A program made the position numbers and the translations under genes. Below, piece after piece: positions 17,940 to 27,000 of a DNA stretch of 64,000 nucleotides. The stretch covers positions 496,001 through 560,000 of the forward strand of contig NZ_ATXF01000004.1 of NCBI RefSeq assembly GCF_000421545.1, read 5' to 3'. Under the pieces are notes generated by a model. The model saw only the letters and a list, made by a program, of their open reading frames with translations. It made no database searches and was not told the DNA's origin. This stretch comes from Agromyces italicus DSM 16388. Its GTDB lineage: Bacteria; Actinomycetota; Actinomycetes; Actinomycetales; Microbacteriaceae. Each line of letters opens with the position of its first letter. Position 1 is the stretch's first letter.

Positions 17940-18416
17940 ATGGCGCAGAAACCAGAACTCGACCGCGTCGACCGGGCACTCCTCCAGGCGCTCTCGACGA
18001 ACGCCAGGGCCTCGGGCGCGGCGCTCGCAGCCGAGGTGGGCGTCGCCGAGTCGACGGTCTCGCTTCGACTCCGTCGCCTGCAGTCGCTCGGCACCGTGCG
18101 CGGCTACCGGGTCGAGGTCGACCTCGCCTCCCTCGGGGTTTCGCTCCAGGCGCTCATCGCCGTGCGGCTCGTGAAGCACGATCGCAGCGAGATCGACGCG
18201 TTCCGCGCGCAGGTGCCGCACCTGCCGGGCGTGCTCGGCGTGTTCCACATGGCCGGCGCCGAAGACTACCTGCTGCACGTCGCCGCGAGAGACGCCGAAG
18301 AGCTGCGCGAGTTCGTGCTCTCGCACCTCACCGGGCACCCCGCGGTCGCCCACACCGAGACGAACCTCATCTTCGAGCACGTCGACGGCGACGGCTGGAA
18401 CAAGCTCGTCGGCTGA
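17940..18416 (+). CDS. Lrp/AsnC-family transcriptional regulator
   Basis: A regulator of 158 residues with an N-terminal winged HTH (LDRVDRALLQALSTNAR ... VAESTVSLRLRRL) and a C-terminal RAM ligand-binding domain ending in ETNLIFEHV. This is full length for the family. GGAG lies 6 bases before the ATG. It is divergent from the PLP enzyme and most simply is its local regulator, sensing an amino acid. It lies next to paired palindromes in the shared promoter. Confidence 0.92.
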   Translation: MAQKPELDRVDRALLQALSTNARASGAALAAEVGVAESTVSLRLRRLQSLGTVRGYRVEVDLASLGVSLQALIAVRLVKHDRSEIDAFRAQVPHLPGVLGVFHMAGAEDYLLHVAARDAEELREFVLSHLTGHPAVAHTETNLIFEHVDGDGWNKLVG

Positions 18417-18458
18417 GCCTGCTGGGCTGCTCCGCTGCCGCCACGGCCTCGGCGATCA

Positions 18459-18519
18459 CCACGATCTCGGATCCTTGGGGCCGACCGCACCGAACCGGTG
18501 GCGATCTCCGAGATCGTGG
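18459..18519. repeat. 13-bp perfect inverted repeat with 35-base loop
   Basis: Arms CCACGATCTCGGA (18459-18471) and TCCGAGATCGTGG (18507-18519) lie 40-100 bases after the lrp stop in a 287-base non-coding region. The large loop argues against a simple terminator. It could be a structured 3' end, a regulatory RNA or a protein site. The rest of 18417-18703 holds no convincing ORF. Confidence 0.6.
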
Positions 18520-18703
18520 CGGCGAGGCATCCGCCCATGCGAGCGGTTCGGCGCTCCGAAATGCTGTCAATCCGGGCGAAACAGCCGTCCGGTGCGGCGG
18601 CGCCCGATAGCGTGAACGTCGGCCGTGACCGCGGCCGCGCACTGGCGCGGGTACCCGGCGGCCCCATCCGACAGTGCGCCCGCGACGCGGGAAGAGAGAG
18701 CAC

Positions 18704-19798
18704 ATGACCGACGAGCAGCCCCAGGGCACCCCCGCCGACCGTGATCGCTGGCGCCGCTACCTCGCCGCCGAGCGCGCAGAGGCCGCCGTCTACCGCGAAC
18801 TCGCCGCCCGCCGCGAGGGCGAGGAGCGTGACATCCTGCTCGCCCTCGCCGCGGCCGAGGGCCGGCACGAGGCGCACTGGCTGCGCCTGCTCGACGGCGA
18901 CGACGGCGGCGTACCCCGCGCCGACCTCCGTACCCGCATGCTGGCTTCCCTCGCCCGGCGATTCGGCTCGATCTTCGTGCTCGCCCTCGCCCAGCGAGCC
19001 GAGGCACGGTCGCCCTACGCGAGCGACCCGCACGCGACCCCGGCGATGGCGGCCGACGAGCGCATCCACGGCGAGGTGGTCCGCGGGCTCGCCGCCCGCG
19101 GACGCCGCAGCCTCGCAGGAACCTTCCGTGCGGCCGTGTTCGGTGCGAACGACGGCCTCGTCTCGAACCTCGCGCTCGTGCTCGGCATCGGCGCAACCGG
19201 CGTCGCCCCCGGCGTCGTGCTCTTCACCGGGATCGCCGGCCTCCTCGCCGGCGCGCTCTCGATGGGCGCGGGCGAGTACGTCTCGGTGCGCTCGCAGCGG
19301 GAGCTGCTGGAGGCCTCCGCCCCCGATCCGACCGCCCGCGAGGCGCTGCCGCATCTCGATGTCGACGCCAACGAGCTCGCCCTCGTCTACCGGGCGCGCG
19401 GCATGGAGGCGCAGGAGGCCGTCGAGCACGCCGCGCTCGTCGTCGCACGCGTGCAGGCGGCCGAGCAGGTGCACGCGCCGACCGACGCGCTCGCGGTGAC
19501 CGAGCACGACGATGAGGCGGTCGGCACGGGCATGTCCGCGGCGATCTCGAGCTTCCTCTTCTTCGCCTCGGGCGCGCTCATCCCGGTGCTGCCCTACCTC
19601 TTCGGCATGACCGGGCTCGCCGCGATCATCACGGCGACGGTGCTCGTGAGCATCGCGCTCCTCCTGACCGGTGCGACCGTGGGTCTCCTCTCGGGCGCAT
19701 CGCCGCTCAAGCGAGCGTTCCGCCAGCTCGCGATCGGCCTCGGCGCCGCGGCCGTCACCTACCTGCTCGGACTCGCGTTCGGCACGAGCCTCGCCTGA
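18704..19798 (+). CDS. Ferritin-like / VIT1-CCC1 membrane protein (MbfA-like)
   Basis: A protein of 364 residues with two domains: an N-terminal ferritin-like (rubrerythrin-type) helical domain (about 1-115, with E/H-rich RAEAAVYRELAAR and AEGRHEAHW) and a C-terminal VIT1/CCC1 domain of about five helices beginning RAAVFGANDGLVSNLALV. The arrangement matches MbfA-type membrane-bound ferritins that export or sequester Fe/Mn at the inner membrane; metal specificity is inferred. The ATG has a GAAGAGAGAG ribosome site. The 3' end overlaps the remnant vanZ frame on the other strand. Confidence 0.87.
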   Translation: MTDEQPQGTPADRDRWRRYLAAERAEAAVYRELAARREGEERDILLALAAAEGRHEAHWLRLLDGDDGGVPRADLRTRMLASLARRFGSIFVLALAQRAEARSPYASDPHATPAMAADERIHGEVVRGLAARGRRSLAGTFRAAVFGANDGLVSNLALVLGIGATGVAPGVVLFTGIAGLLAGALSMGAGEYVSVRSQRELLEASAPDPTAREALPHLDVDANELALVYRARGMEAQEAVEHAALVVARVQAAEQVHAPTDALAVTEHDDEAVGTGMSAAISSFLFFASGALIPVLPYLFGMTGLAAIITATVLVSIALLLTGATVGLLSGASPLKRAFRQLAIGLGAAAVTYLLGLAFGTSLA

Positions 19799-19925
19799 CC
19801 GAGGGCGAGCACGAGCAGCCCGTAACCCGTCAGGCCGCCGATCGCGTTCGCGATCATGTCTGTCGAGTCGGTGCTGCCGACGGCGAGCGCATATTGCAGC
19901 GCTTCGAGCGCGGCGCTGCTGCTCT
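19759..19925 (-). pseudogene. 3' fragment of a vanZ-like gene
   Basis: The minus frame ending at 19759 encodes about 53 residues that match the C-terminal part of VanZ-family membrane proteins: LEALQYALAVGSTDSTD followed by IANAIGGLTGYG, the conserved S-E-Q-x-GSTD-x-TD-x-N-x-GG pattern. To the right of about 19925 the frame no longer resembles VanZ and instead lies antisense to the histidine kinase. The N-terminal two-thirds of the gene is missing and no start signal exists, so it is a remnant. The last 40 bases overlap the end of the VIT1-type gene. Confidence 0.7.
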
Positions 19926-20917
19926 CGGTCGTCTGGCTGTTCCTCCTGCGATACGTGCCCGCCGAGGCGATGTCGACGGTCGGCGGCTTCGAGCCGGGGC
20001 GCGACGACCTCATCCGCGCCTTCGTTCCGGCGGTCGCCTGGGCGCTGCTCTTCCTTCTCGTGTTCGGGCTGGCCGGGGGCTGGTTCCTCGCCGGCCGGAT
20101 GCTGGCGCCCCTGCAGGGCATCACGACGGCCACGCGCAGGGCGGCCACCGGCTCGCTCTCGCACCGTATCGAGCTGGAGGGTCGTCGTGACGAGTTCCGG
20201 GAGCTCGCCGACAGCTTCGATGCGATGCTCGCGCAGCTCGAGGCCCACCTCGACGAGCAGCGCCGGTTCGCGGCGAACGCCTCGCACGAACTGCGCACGC
20301 CGCTCGCGATCTCCCAGACGCTCCTGGAGGTCGCCCGCGACGACCCGCGACGCGACACCGCGGCCCTCATCGAAGGCCTCCAGATGGTCAACGCGCGGGC
20401 AATCGACCTGACCGAGGCGCTGCTGCTGCTCAGCCGGGCTGACCAGCAGTCGTTCGCCCGCGAAGCCGTCGACCTCTCGCTGTTCGCCGAGCAGGCGGCG
20501 GAGACGCTGCTGCCGCTCGCCGAGCAGCGGGGCATCGCGCTCGACGCCTCCGGCGAGGTCGCCATCGCCCTCGGCTCGCCGACGCTCCTGCTGCAGCTGA
20601 CGACGAACCTCGTGCACAACGCGATCGTGCACAACGCGCCCGATGGCGGGATCGTGCGGATCACGACGGGCGCACGACCGGGTGCGGCCGTGCTCGTCGT
20701 CGAGAACACCGGCGAGCGGCTCGACCCCGCGCTCGTCTCGACGCTCACCGAACCGTTCCGCCGCGGCGGAGGACGCATCACGACAGATCGGAGCGGCGTC
20801 GGTCTCGGGCTCGCTATCGTGAAGAGCATCGTTCGGGCGCACGGCGGCTTCCTCGACCTCGCGGGTCGCGACGGTGGAGGCTTGCGCGTCGTCGTGACGC
20901 TGCCCGCCGCACCCTGA
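19856..20917 (+). pseudogene. 5'-truncated sensor histidine kinase
   Basis: From about 19910 this frame is a clear membrane histidine kinase: second half of TM1 (ALLLSVVWLFLLRYV), short extracytoplasmic segment, TM2 (about residues 58-78), HAMP, H-box ASHELRTPL (H144 counted from the ATG at 19856), N-box TNLVHNAIVHN and G-box GVGLGLAIVKSI. The usual first 25-30 residues and any start signal are missing; the only start codons (ATG 19856, GTG 19871) lie inside the antisense vanZ fragment with no ribosome site. No response regulator is adjacent, though such kinases are usually paired. It is probably non-functional, or expressed weakly with a replaced N-terminus. Confidence 0.75.
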
Positions 20918-20955
20918 CTCGGCTCCCACCGAGTCCTCACACCTCCAGGAGCACC

Positions 20956-21744
20956 ATGACCCGCCCCGTCGCCCTGATCACCGGCGCAGGCCGTCGCAAC
21001 ACGATCGCCTGGGCGATCGCGACCGCCCTCGCCGTCGACGGCTGGGACATCGCATTCAGCCACCTCGGCGACTACGACCGACGGATGCCGCTCGGTGGCG
21101 ACCCCGATCGCGACCCCGCGGCGCTCGGAGCCGAACTGCGCTCGCTCGGTGCGCGCGCGATCGCGCTCGACGCCGATCTCGCCGATCCCGAGGCGCCGGC
21201 GCGTCTCATCGCCGCCGCTTCCGAGCTCGGCCCCGTCCGAGCCCTCGTGCTCTCGCACGCGCAGAGCGTCGACTCCGGCATCCTCGACACCTCGATCGAG
21301 AGCTTCGATCGTCATTTCGCCGTGAACGCGCGCGCCGCGCTGCTCCTGGTGCAGGCCTTCGCCGCGCAACTGCCGTCGGGCTCCGACGACGGTTTCGCCG
21401 TCGACGACGAGGCCGTGCCCGGCGGGCGCATCGTCGCACTCACGAGCGACCACGTCGTCGGCAACGTGCCCTACGGCGCCTCGAAGGGGGCCCTCGATCG
21501 CATCGTGATCGCCGCATCGCGCGAGCTCGCCCCGCTCGGCATCACCGCGAACCTCGTGAACCCCGGTCCGGTCGACACCGGCTGGATGGACGCGGCCACC
21601 CGCACCGCCCTCACCGCGCAGCAGCCCACGGGCCGGCTCGGCGCCCCTGACGACGCGGCGAGGCTGGTGCGCTTCCTCGTGTCCGACGAGGCACGCTGGG
21701 TGACCGGTCAGCTCATCCACAGCGATGGCGGCTTCTCGATCTGA
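20956..21744 (+). CDS. SDR family oxidoreductase
   Basis: A short-chain dehydrogenase of 262 residues with ITGAGRRNTIAWAIA as the nucleotide-binding motif, Ser in ALTSDHV and YGASK for the catalytic Tyr and Lys, then a conserved NPGPVDTGWM. All catalytic residues are present. The substrate is unknown. An AGGAG ribosome site lies 6 bases before the ATG, so this gene is independent of the broken kinase although only 38 bases downstream. Confidence 0.87.
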   Translation: MTRPVALITGAGRRNTIAWAIATALAVDGWDIAFSHLGDYDRRMPLGGDPDRDPAALGAELRSLGARAIALDADLADPEAPARLIAAASELGPVRALVLSHAQSVDSGILDTSIESFDRHFAVNARAALLLVQAFAAQLPSGSDDGFAVDDEAVPGGRIVALTSDHVVGNVPYGASKGALDRIVIAASRELAPLGITANLVNPGPVDTGWMDAATRTALTAQQPTGRLGAPDDAARLVRFLVSDEARWVTGQLIHSDGGFSI

Positions 21745-21793
21745 GCCGGCTCCGGGTCGGCTCCGCGCGTGACGGCTCGTTGCGCGCGACGGC

Positions 21794-22663
21794 TCAGGCC
21801 GGCGTCGTCACGAAGTCGATGAGCTCCTCGACCCGCCCGAGCAGGGCCGGCTCGAGGTCGCCGTAGCCGCGGACCTGTCCGAGGATGCGCTGCCAGGCGC
21901 GGGCGATGTCGGCCTGGTCGTCGTGCGGCCAGCCGAAGGCCTCGCAGATGCCGTGCTTCCACTCGGTACCGCGCGGGATCGTCGGCCATTCGGCCTTGCC
22001 GATGCGGGCGGGTTTCACGGCCTGCCACACATCGATGTACGGATGCCCCACCACGAGCACGTGCGCGCCGTGCGGGCCGCGCGAGACGGCGTCGGCGATT
22101 CGCTGCTCCTTCGAACCCGGCACGAGGTGGTCGACGAGCACGCCGACCCTCCGGCCCGCGCCGGGACGGAACTCGGCGAGTGTCTCGGGCAGCACATCGA
22201 CGCCTTCGAGGTACTCGACGACGACGCCCTCGACGCGGAGGTCGGCGCCCCAGATCTTCTCGACGAGCTCGGCGTCGTGGCGCCCCTCGACGAAGATGCG
22301 GCTCGGCAGCGCGACCTTCGCCGGCGAAGCCTCGGCGACGAACGAACCCGATGCCGTGCGCAGTCGCCCGCTCGGCGCCTTCGGCTTCGGCGCGACGAGC
22401 TGCACTGCGCGGCCGTCGACGAGGAATCCGTGACCGAGCGGGAACATCCGGTGCCTGCCGAAGCGGTCCTCGAGGGTCACCGTGCCTTTCGCGACGCCGA
22501 CCACGGCACCGCAGAACCCCGACTCGGCGAGTTCGACGACGAGATCGCGTTCGGCTTCGACCGTGGGGATCACCGTGCGGCCGCGCGCCCGCCAGTCGCC
22601 CGAGAGCACATCACCGCCGTAGCGGTCGGTCGGGTCGTGGTCGTACGGAGGCGTTGCGGGCAC
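21794..22663 (-). CDS. DUF3097 protein
   Basis: A protein of 289 residues of the actinobacterial DUF3097 family, beginning with a YDHDPTDRYGGDVLSG-type segment. The middle, FVEGRHDAELVEKIWG followed by GVLVDHLVPGSKE, looks like a Toprim-type acidic site (Glu ... Asp-x-Asp), suggesting nucleic-acid or phosphotransfer chemistry; this is inference. It starts at GTG 22663 with minus-strand TAGCCT ending 6 bases upstream, a predicted leaderless start. Confidence 0.8.
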   Translation of the reverse strand: MPATPPYDHDPTDRYGGDVLSGDWRARGRTVIPTVEAERDLVVELAESGFCGAVVGVAKGTVTLEDRFGRHRMFPLGHGFLVDGRAVQLVAPKPKAPSGRLRTASGSFVAEASPAKVALPSRIFVEGRHDAELVEKIWGADLRVEGVVVEYLEGVDVLPETLAEFRPGAGRRVGVLVDHLVPGSKEQRIADAVSRGPHGAHVLVVGHPYIDVWQAVKPARIGKAEWPTIPRGTEWKHGICEAFGWPHDDQADIARAWQRILGQVRGYGDLEPALLGRVEELIDFVTTPA

Positions 22664-22765
22664 CGATCGAGGCTATCGGAGCGGCGGGCCGATGTGTGCG
22701 CGGTGCGGCGCCGACACGGCGACATGCCGCGATCACGCCCGCACGCCCGCGCGCGCCGGCCGCGG

Positions 22766-24028
22766 TCATTCCGTCGCGCGGGCCGCTGCCGTCTGGCGCC
22801 GCCGAAGGGTGAGCGTCCAGAGCGCACCGGCGCCCGCGATCGCGGCCCCCACGCCGAAAGCCCACGGAATGCCGGCGACGTCGGCGACGATGCCGAGGAC
22901 GATCGGTCCGATCCCCAGTCCGAGATCGATCGCCGCACTCGCCGTGCCGGATGCCACGCCGCGCTCGGCCGGCGAAGCCGTCGCGAAGATCGCGGCGAAG
23001 AACGCCGGCGTGCTGAACGCCACGCCGACGGCCGTGACTCCCGCACCGATCAGGAGCCCCGCTGGCGACGGCCAGGTCGCGACGAACACGAGGCCGATGC
23101 CGATCGTCGTCAGTGCGGCAGCGCCGAGCGCCAGCGACGGCAGTCGGTCGGGCACCTTGGCGAAGGCGATGCGGCAGGCGACCACGACGGCGCCGTAGAC
23201 GAACAGTGCGAGGCTCGCATTCTCGAGCCCCACGCGGGTGGAGTGCAGTGAGGCGAAGGCGAGGAATCCGCCCATCGCCACGAGCGAGGCGAGGAACCCG
23301 AGTGCGATCGGCAGCGCGGGCCGGTGGATGAGGTGGCGCTCGGCGTCGGCCGGCGGGGCCTTCTCCCGCGTTTCTCCGACGAGGAGCGCGAGCGCGGCCG
23401 AGAGCCCGGCGAGGGCGGCGGCACCCGTCCAGGCGAGCGGATACCCCCCGTTCGCGACGAGGGCTTCGCCGAGCGGTGGCCCCAGCGCGATGCCGAGATA
23501 CAGTCCGAGCGAGTTGTACGACAGCGCCTCGCCGAGACGTTCCTCGGGTGCGAGGTCGGCGAGCGCGGCGAACCCCGCGACGAAGAACGCCGCTTCCGCG
23601 ACGCCCGCCAGGAGCCGCAGCGCGATGACGGTGGCGAGATCGTCGGCGACACCGAGCAGCGCCAGACTCACGGCGGCGATCATCGCCCCGCCGAGGAGCA
23701 GGGGGAGCCGCCCGATCGCGTCGGCGAGTCGGCCGGCGAGCGGACGGAGCACGAGCGCCGACAGGGCGAACACCCCGAACGCGAACCCTGCCCATGCCTC
23801 GTCGCCGCCGATCGGGCCGGTCACATACAACGGCAGCGCGAAGATGGCGACGCCGGTCGCGGTGAAGTAGCAGAGTTCTGCGATGCCGAGGGCGATGAAG
23901 GCGCGCGTGAACAGGCGTGTGGTGGACGATCGGCGGGTGCTCGCCCGCCGCCCCCTCCCTGACGCTCGTGGATCGTTGTCCTCCACGTCTTCAGGGTATT
24001 CCGGGCCGGCCTTGCGAGCCATGGTCAT
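22766..24028 (-). CDS. MFS transporter
   Basis: A 12-helix major facilitator protein of 420 residues, with a hydrophilic N-terminus of about 37 residues (EDVEDNDPRASGRGRR), the loop 2-3 motif GRLADAIGRLPLLLGG and an EERLGEALSYNSLGLYLG segment. It resembles the drug-efflux DHA1 group. The ATG at 24028 overlaps the dnaE2 stop (ATGA), so it is the last gene of the imuA'-imuB-dnaE2 transcript and may be co-induced by DNA damage. A second ATG two codons later is an alternative start. Confidence 0.82.
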   Translation of the reverse strand: MTMARKAGPEYPEDVEDNDPRASGRGRRASTRRSSTTRLFTRAFIALGIAELCYFTATGVAIFALPLYVTGPIGGDEAWAGFAFGVFALSALVLRPLAGRLADAIGRLPLLLGGAMIAAVSLALLGVADDLATVIALRLLAGVAEAAFFVAGFAALADLAPEERLGEALSYNSLGLYLGIALGPPLGEALVANGGYPLAWTGAAALAGLSAALALLVGETREKAPPADAERHLIHRPALPIALGFLASLVAMGGFLAFASLHSTRVGLENASLALFVYGAVVVACRIAFAKVPDRLPSLALGAAALTTIGIGLVFVATWPSPAGLLIGAGVTAVGVAFSTPAFFAAIFATASPAERGVASGTASAAIDLGLGIGPIVLGIVADVAGIPWAFGVGAAIAGAGALWTLTLRRRQTAAARATE

Positions 24029-27000
24029 CGGAAGTCGCGCGACCGCGAGGGCGCGGCGACGGTGAGCGACTCGAAACGGTCGACGATGAGGTTCGTCACC
24101 CCCTCCTTCGAACGCTCGAGGATGCCGCGCACGACCATCGCGGGGGCCTCGCGGGCGATGCGCCGGTACCGGTTCCAGACGCCCACCCCGGCGATCACGT
24201 TGAGGGTGCCCGATTCGTCTTCGAGGTTCAGGAAGGTGATGCCGGAGGCCGTCGCCGGTCGCTGCCGGTGCGTCACGACCCCGCCGACCTCGACCCGCCG
24301 GCCCGATTCGACGTCGCGCAGGCGGTCGATGCGGATCGCCCCGCGCTCGTCGAGCCGCTCGCGGATGTGCCGGATCGGGTGGTCGTCGGGGGAGATGCCG
24401 GTCGACCAGAGGTCGTAGACGACCTGTTCGGCGGGCGAGAGCATCGGCAGGAGCGGCGGTTGCACCACGACGACCGAGCCCGGCAGGAACTCGGCGCGAT
24501 CCTGCGCCGCCTCGCCGGCCAGCCACAGCGCCTCACGGCGGGCGAGTCCGAAGCCGTCGAAGGCGCCGGCCGCGGCGAGCGCCTCCAATTGCTCGGTGTC
24601 GAGCCCGGCCCGCCGCGAGACGTCCGCCATGTCGCGGTAGGGGCCGTGCGCCTCGCGCTCGTCGACGATGCGCTGCGCGACCTGCTCGCCGATCGCCTGC
24701 ACCTCGGCGAGGCCGAGCCGCACGGCGAAGGCGGCGTCGCGCCGATGCTCGGCGGAGCGGTCGGGGGCCGTGCGGTCGAAGTCGCCGATCGGCGGCTGCT
24801 CTGCGTCGGTGCACGTGTGGAGCCCGCTCGGCGGGCGGCGACGATCGCGGGGCGACCACGTGGCATCCGCACCGCCGTCTGCGCCGGCCGCCGAGCCGCC
24901 GCTCGACGGGTCGAGCACCTCGAGCCCCGCGTGCGCACCCGAGCGCAGCACGTCGGGTCGCAGCACTCGCACCCCGTGTCGCCGCGCATCGGCGGTGAGG
25001 GTCTGCGGCGAGTAGAAGCCCATCGGCTGTGCGCGCAGCAGCGCCGCGAGGAACGCGGCGGGGTAATGCAGCTTCAGCCACGAACTCGTGTAGACGAGCA
25101 GCGCGAAAGCGAGGGCATGGCTCTCGGCGAAGCCGAAGTTCGCGAAGGCCTCGATCTTCGCGTAGATCGCCTGGGCGTCGTCGTCGGAGATGCCGTTGGC
25201 CGCCATGCCCTCGAAGAGCTTCGCGCGCAGCTTCGAGATCTTCTCGACCCCGCGCTTGGAGCCCATCGCCCGGCGCAGCAGGTCGGCGTCGGCGGCAGTG
25301 CAGCCGCCGACCGCGACCGCCATCTGCATGAGCTGCTCCTGGAAGAGCGGCACACCGAGGGTGCGTTCGAGAACCGGCTTCAGGTTCGGATGCAGGTAGC
25401 TGACGGCCTCTTCGCCGGTGCGCCGCCTGATGTACGGGTGAACCGCCCCGCCCTGCACCGGGCCTGGCCTGATGAGCGCGATCTCGACGACGAGGTCGTA
25501 GTACCGGCGCGGCTTCAACCGGGGGAGGGTGCCCATCTGCGCACGGCTCTCGACCTGGAAGACGCCGATCGAATCGGCCCGGCAGAGCATGTCGTACACG
25601 GCGGCCTCTTCTTTGGGAATCGACTGCAGTTCCCACACCTCGCCGGTGTGCTCGCGCACGAGATCGAAGGTGTACTGCAGTGCGGCGAGCATGCCGAGTC
25701 CGAGCAGGTCGAACTTCACGAGCCCCATCCAGGCGCAGTCGTCCTTGTCCCATTGGAGGACGGTGCGGTTCGGCATGCGGGCGTGCTCGATGGGGCAGAC
25801 CTCGCCCACCGGGCGATCGGTGAGCACCATGCCGCCCGAGTGGATGCCGAGGTGGCGCGGGAAGCCGAGCACCTGCTCGGCGAGCCCGATCACCGGCGCG
25901 GGGATGTCGTGGTCGTCGGTCTCGACGACGGCGCCCCAGCGTTCGACCTGCCGCGACCACGCGTCTTGCTGCCCGGCGCCGTAGCCGAGCGCCTTCGCCA
26001 TGTCGCGCACCGCGACCTTCGGCCGGTAGCTGATCACGTTCGCCACCTGCGCGGCGTTCTGCCTGCCGTACTTCGCGTAGACGTACTGGATGATCTCCTC
26101 CCTGCGGTCGGAGTCGAAGTCGACGTCGATGTCGGGTTCCTCGTCGCGCAGCGCCGAGAGGAAGCGCTCGAAGGGCAGATCGAACTTGATCGAGTCGACG
26201 GCGGTGATGCGCAGGGCGTAGCAGACGGCCGAGTTCGCCGCCGAGCCGCGCCCCTGGCAGAGGATGCCTCGCCGCCGGGCTTCGCTCACGAGGTCGTGCA
26301 CGATCAGGAAGTAGCCGGGGAAGTCCTTCTGCTCGATCACCGCGAGCTCGTGCTCGAGCCGCGCGCGCACATGCTCGGGCACCCCCGGGTACAGCTCGGC
26401 GGCCCCCTGCCGGACGAGCTCGCGCAGCCAGCTCATCGAGGTGTGCCCCTCGGGCACCTCTTGCCTGGGCAGGCGCGGGCGGGCGCTGCGCAGCGTGAAG
26501 CCGAGTTCGCCCGCGAGCACGACCGAGTGCGGGACTGCACCCGGGTAGCGGGCGAAGCGGGCCTGCATCTCGGCGCCGCTGCGCAGGTGCATGCCGTCGG
26601 AGGCCGGCAGCCACCCATCGAGCTCGTCGAGGCTGCGCCGGGCGCGCACCGCGGCGAGGGCGTTCGCGAGCCGGTGCTCTGGCGGGGTCGCGTAGTGCAC
26701 GGCGTTCGTCGCGAGGAGCGGGAGCCCAGCACGTTCGGCGAGCCCCGCGAGCACGTCGTTCGCGCGCTGGTCGGCCGGGGCGCCATGATCGAAGAGCTCG
26801 ACCACCACCTGCTCGCGCCCGAAGAGCGCGATCAGGCGGTCGAGCTCGCGCCACGCGGCGTCGGCGCCGCCGTCGGCGAGGGCGCGGCGCACCGCGCCCT
26901 TGCGGCACCCGGTGGGGATGACCCATTCGCCGCCCGCGCGCTCGGCGAGCGCCTCGAGCTCGTAGACCGGACGGCCCTTCTCGCCCCCCGCGAGCTGCCC

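Noticed and set aside
19856..19909. ATG 19856 or GTG 19871 as the natural kinase start
   Set aside because: Both lie inside the antisense vanZ remnant, have no ribosome site or promoter, and give a first 18 residues unlike any kinase N-terminus.
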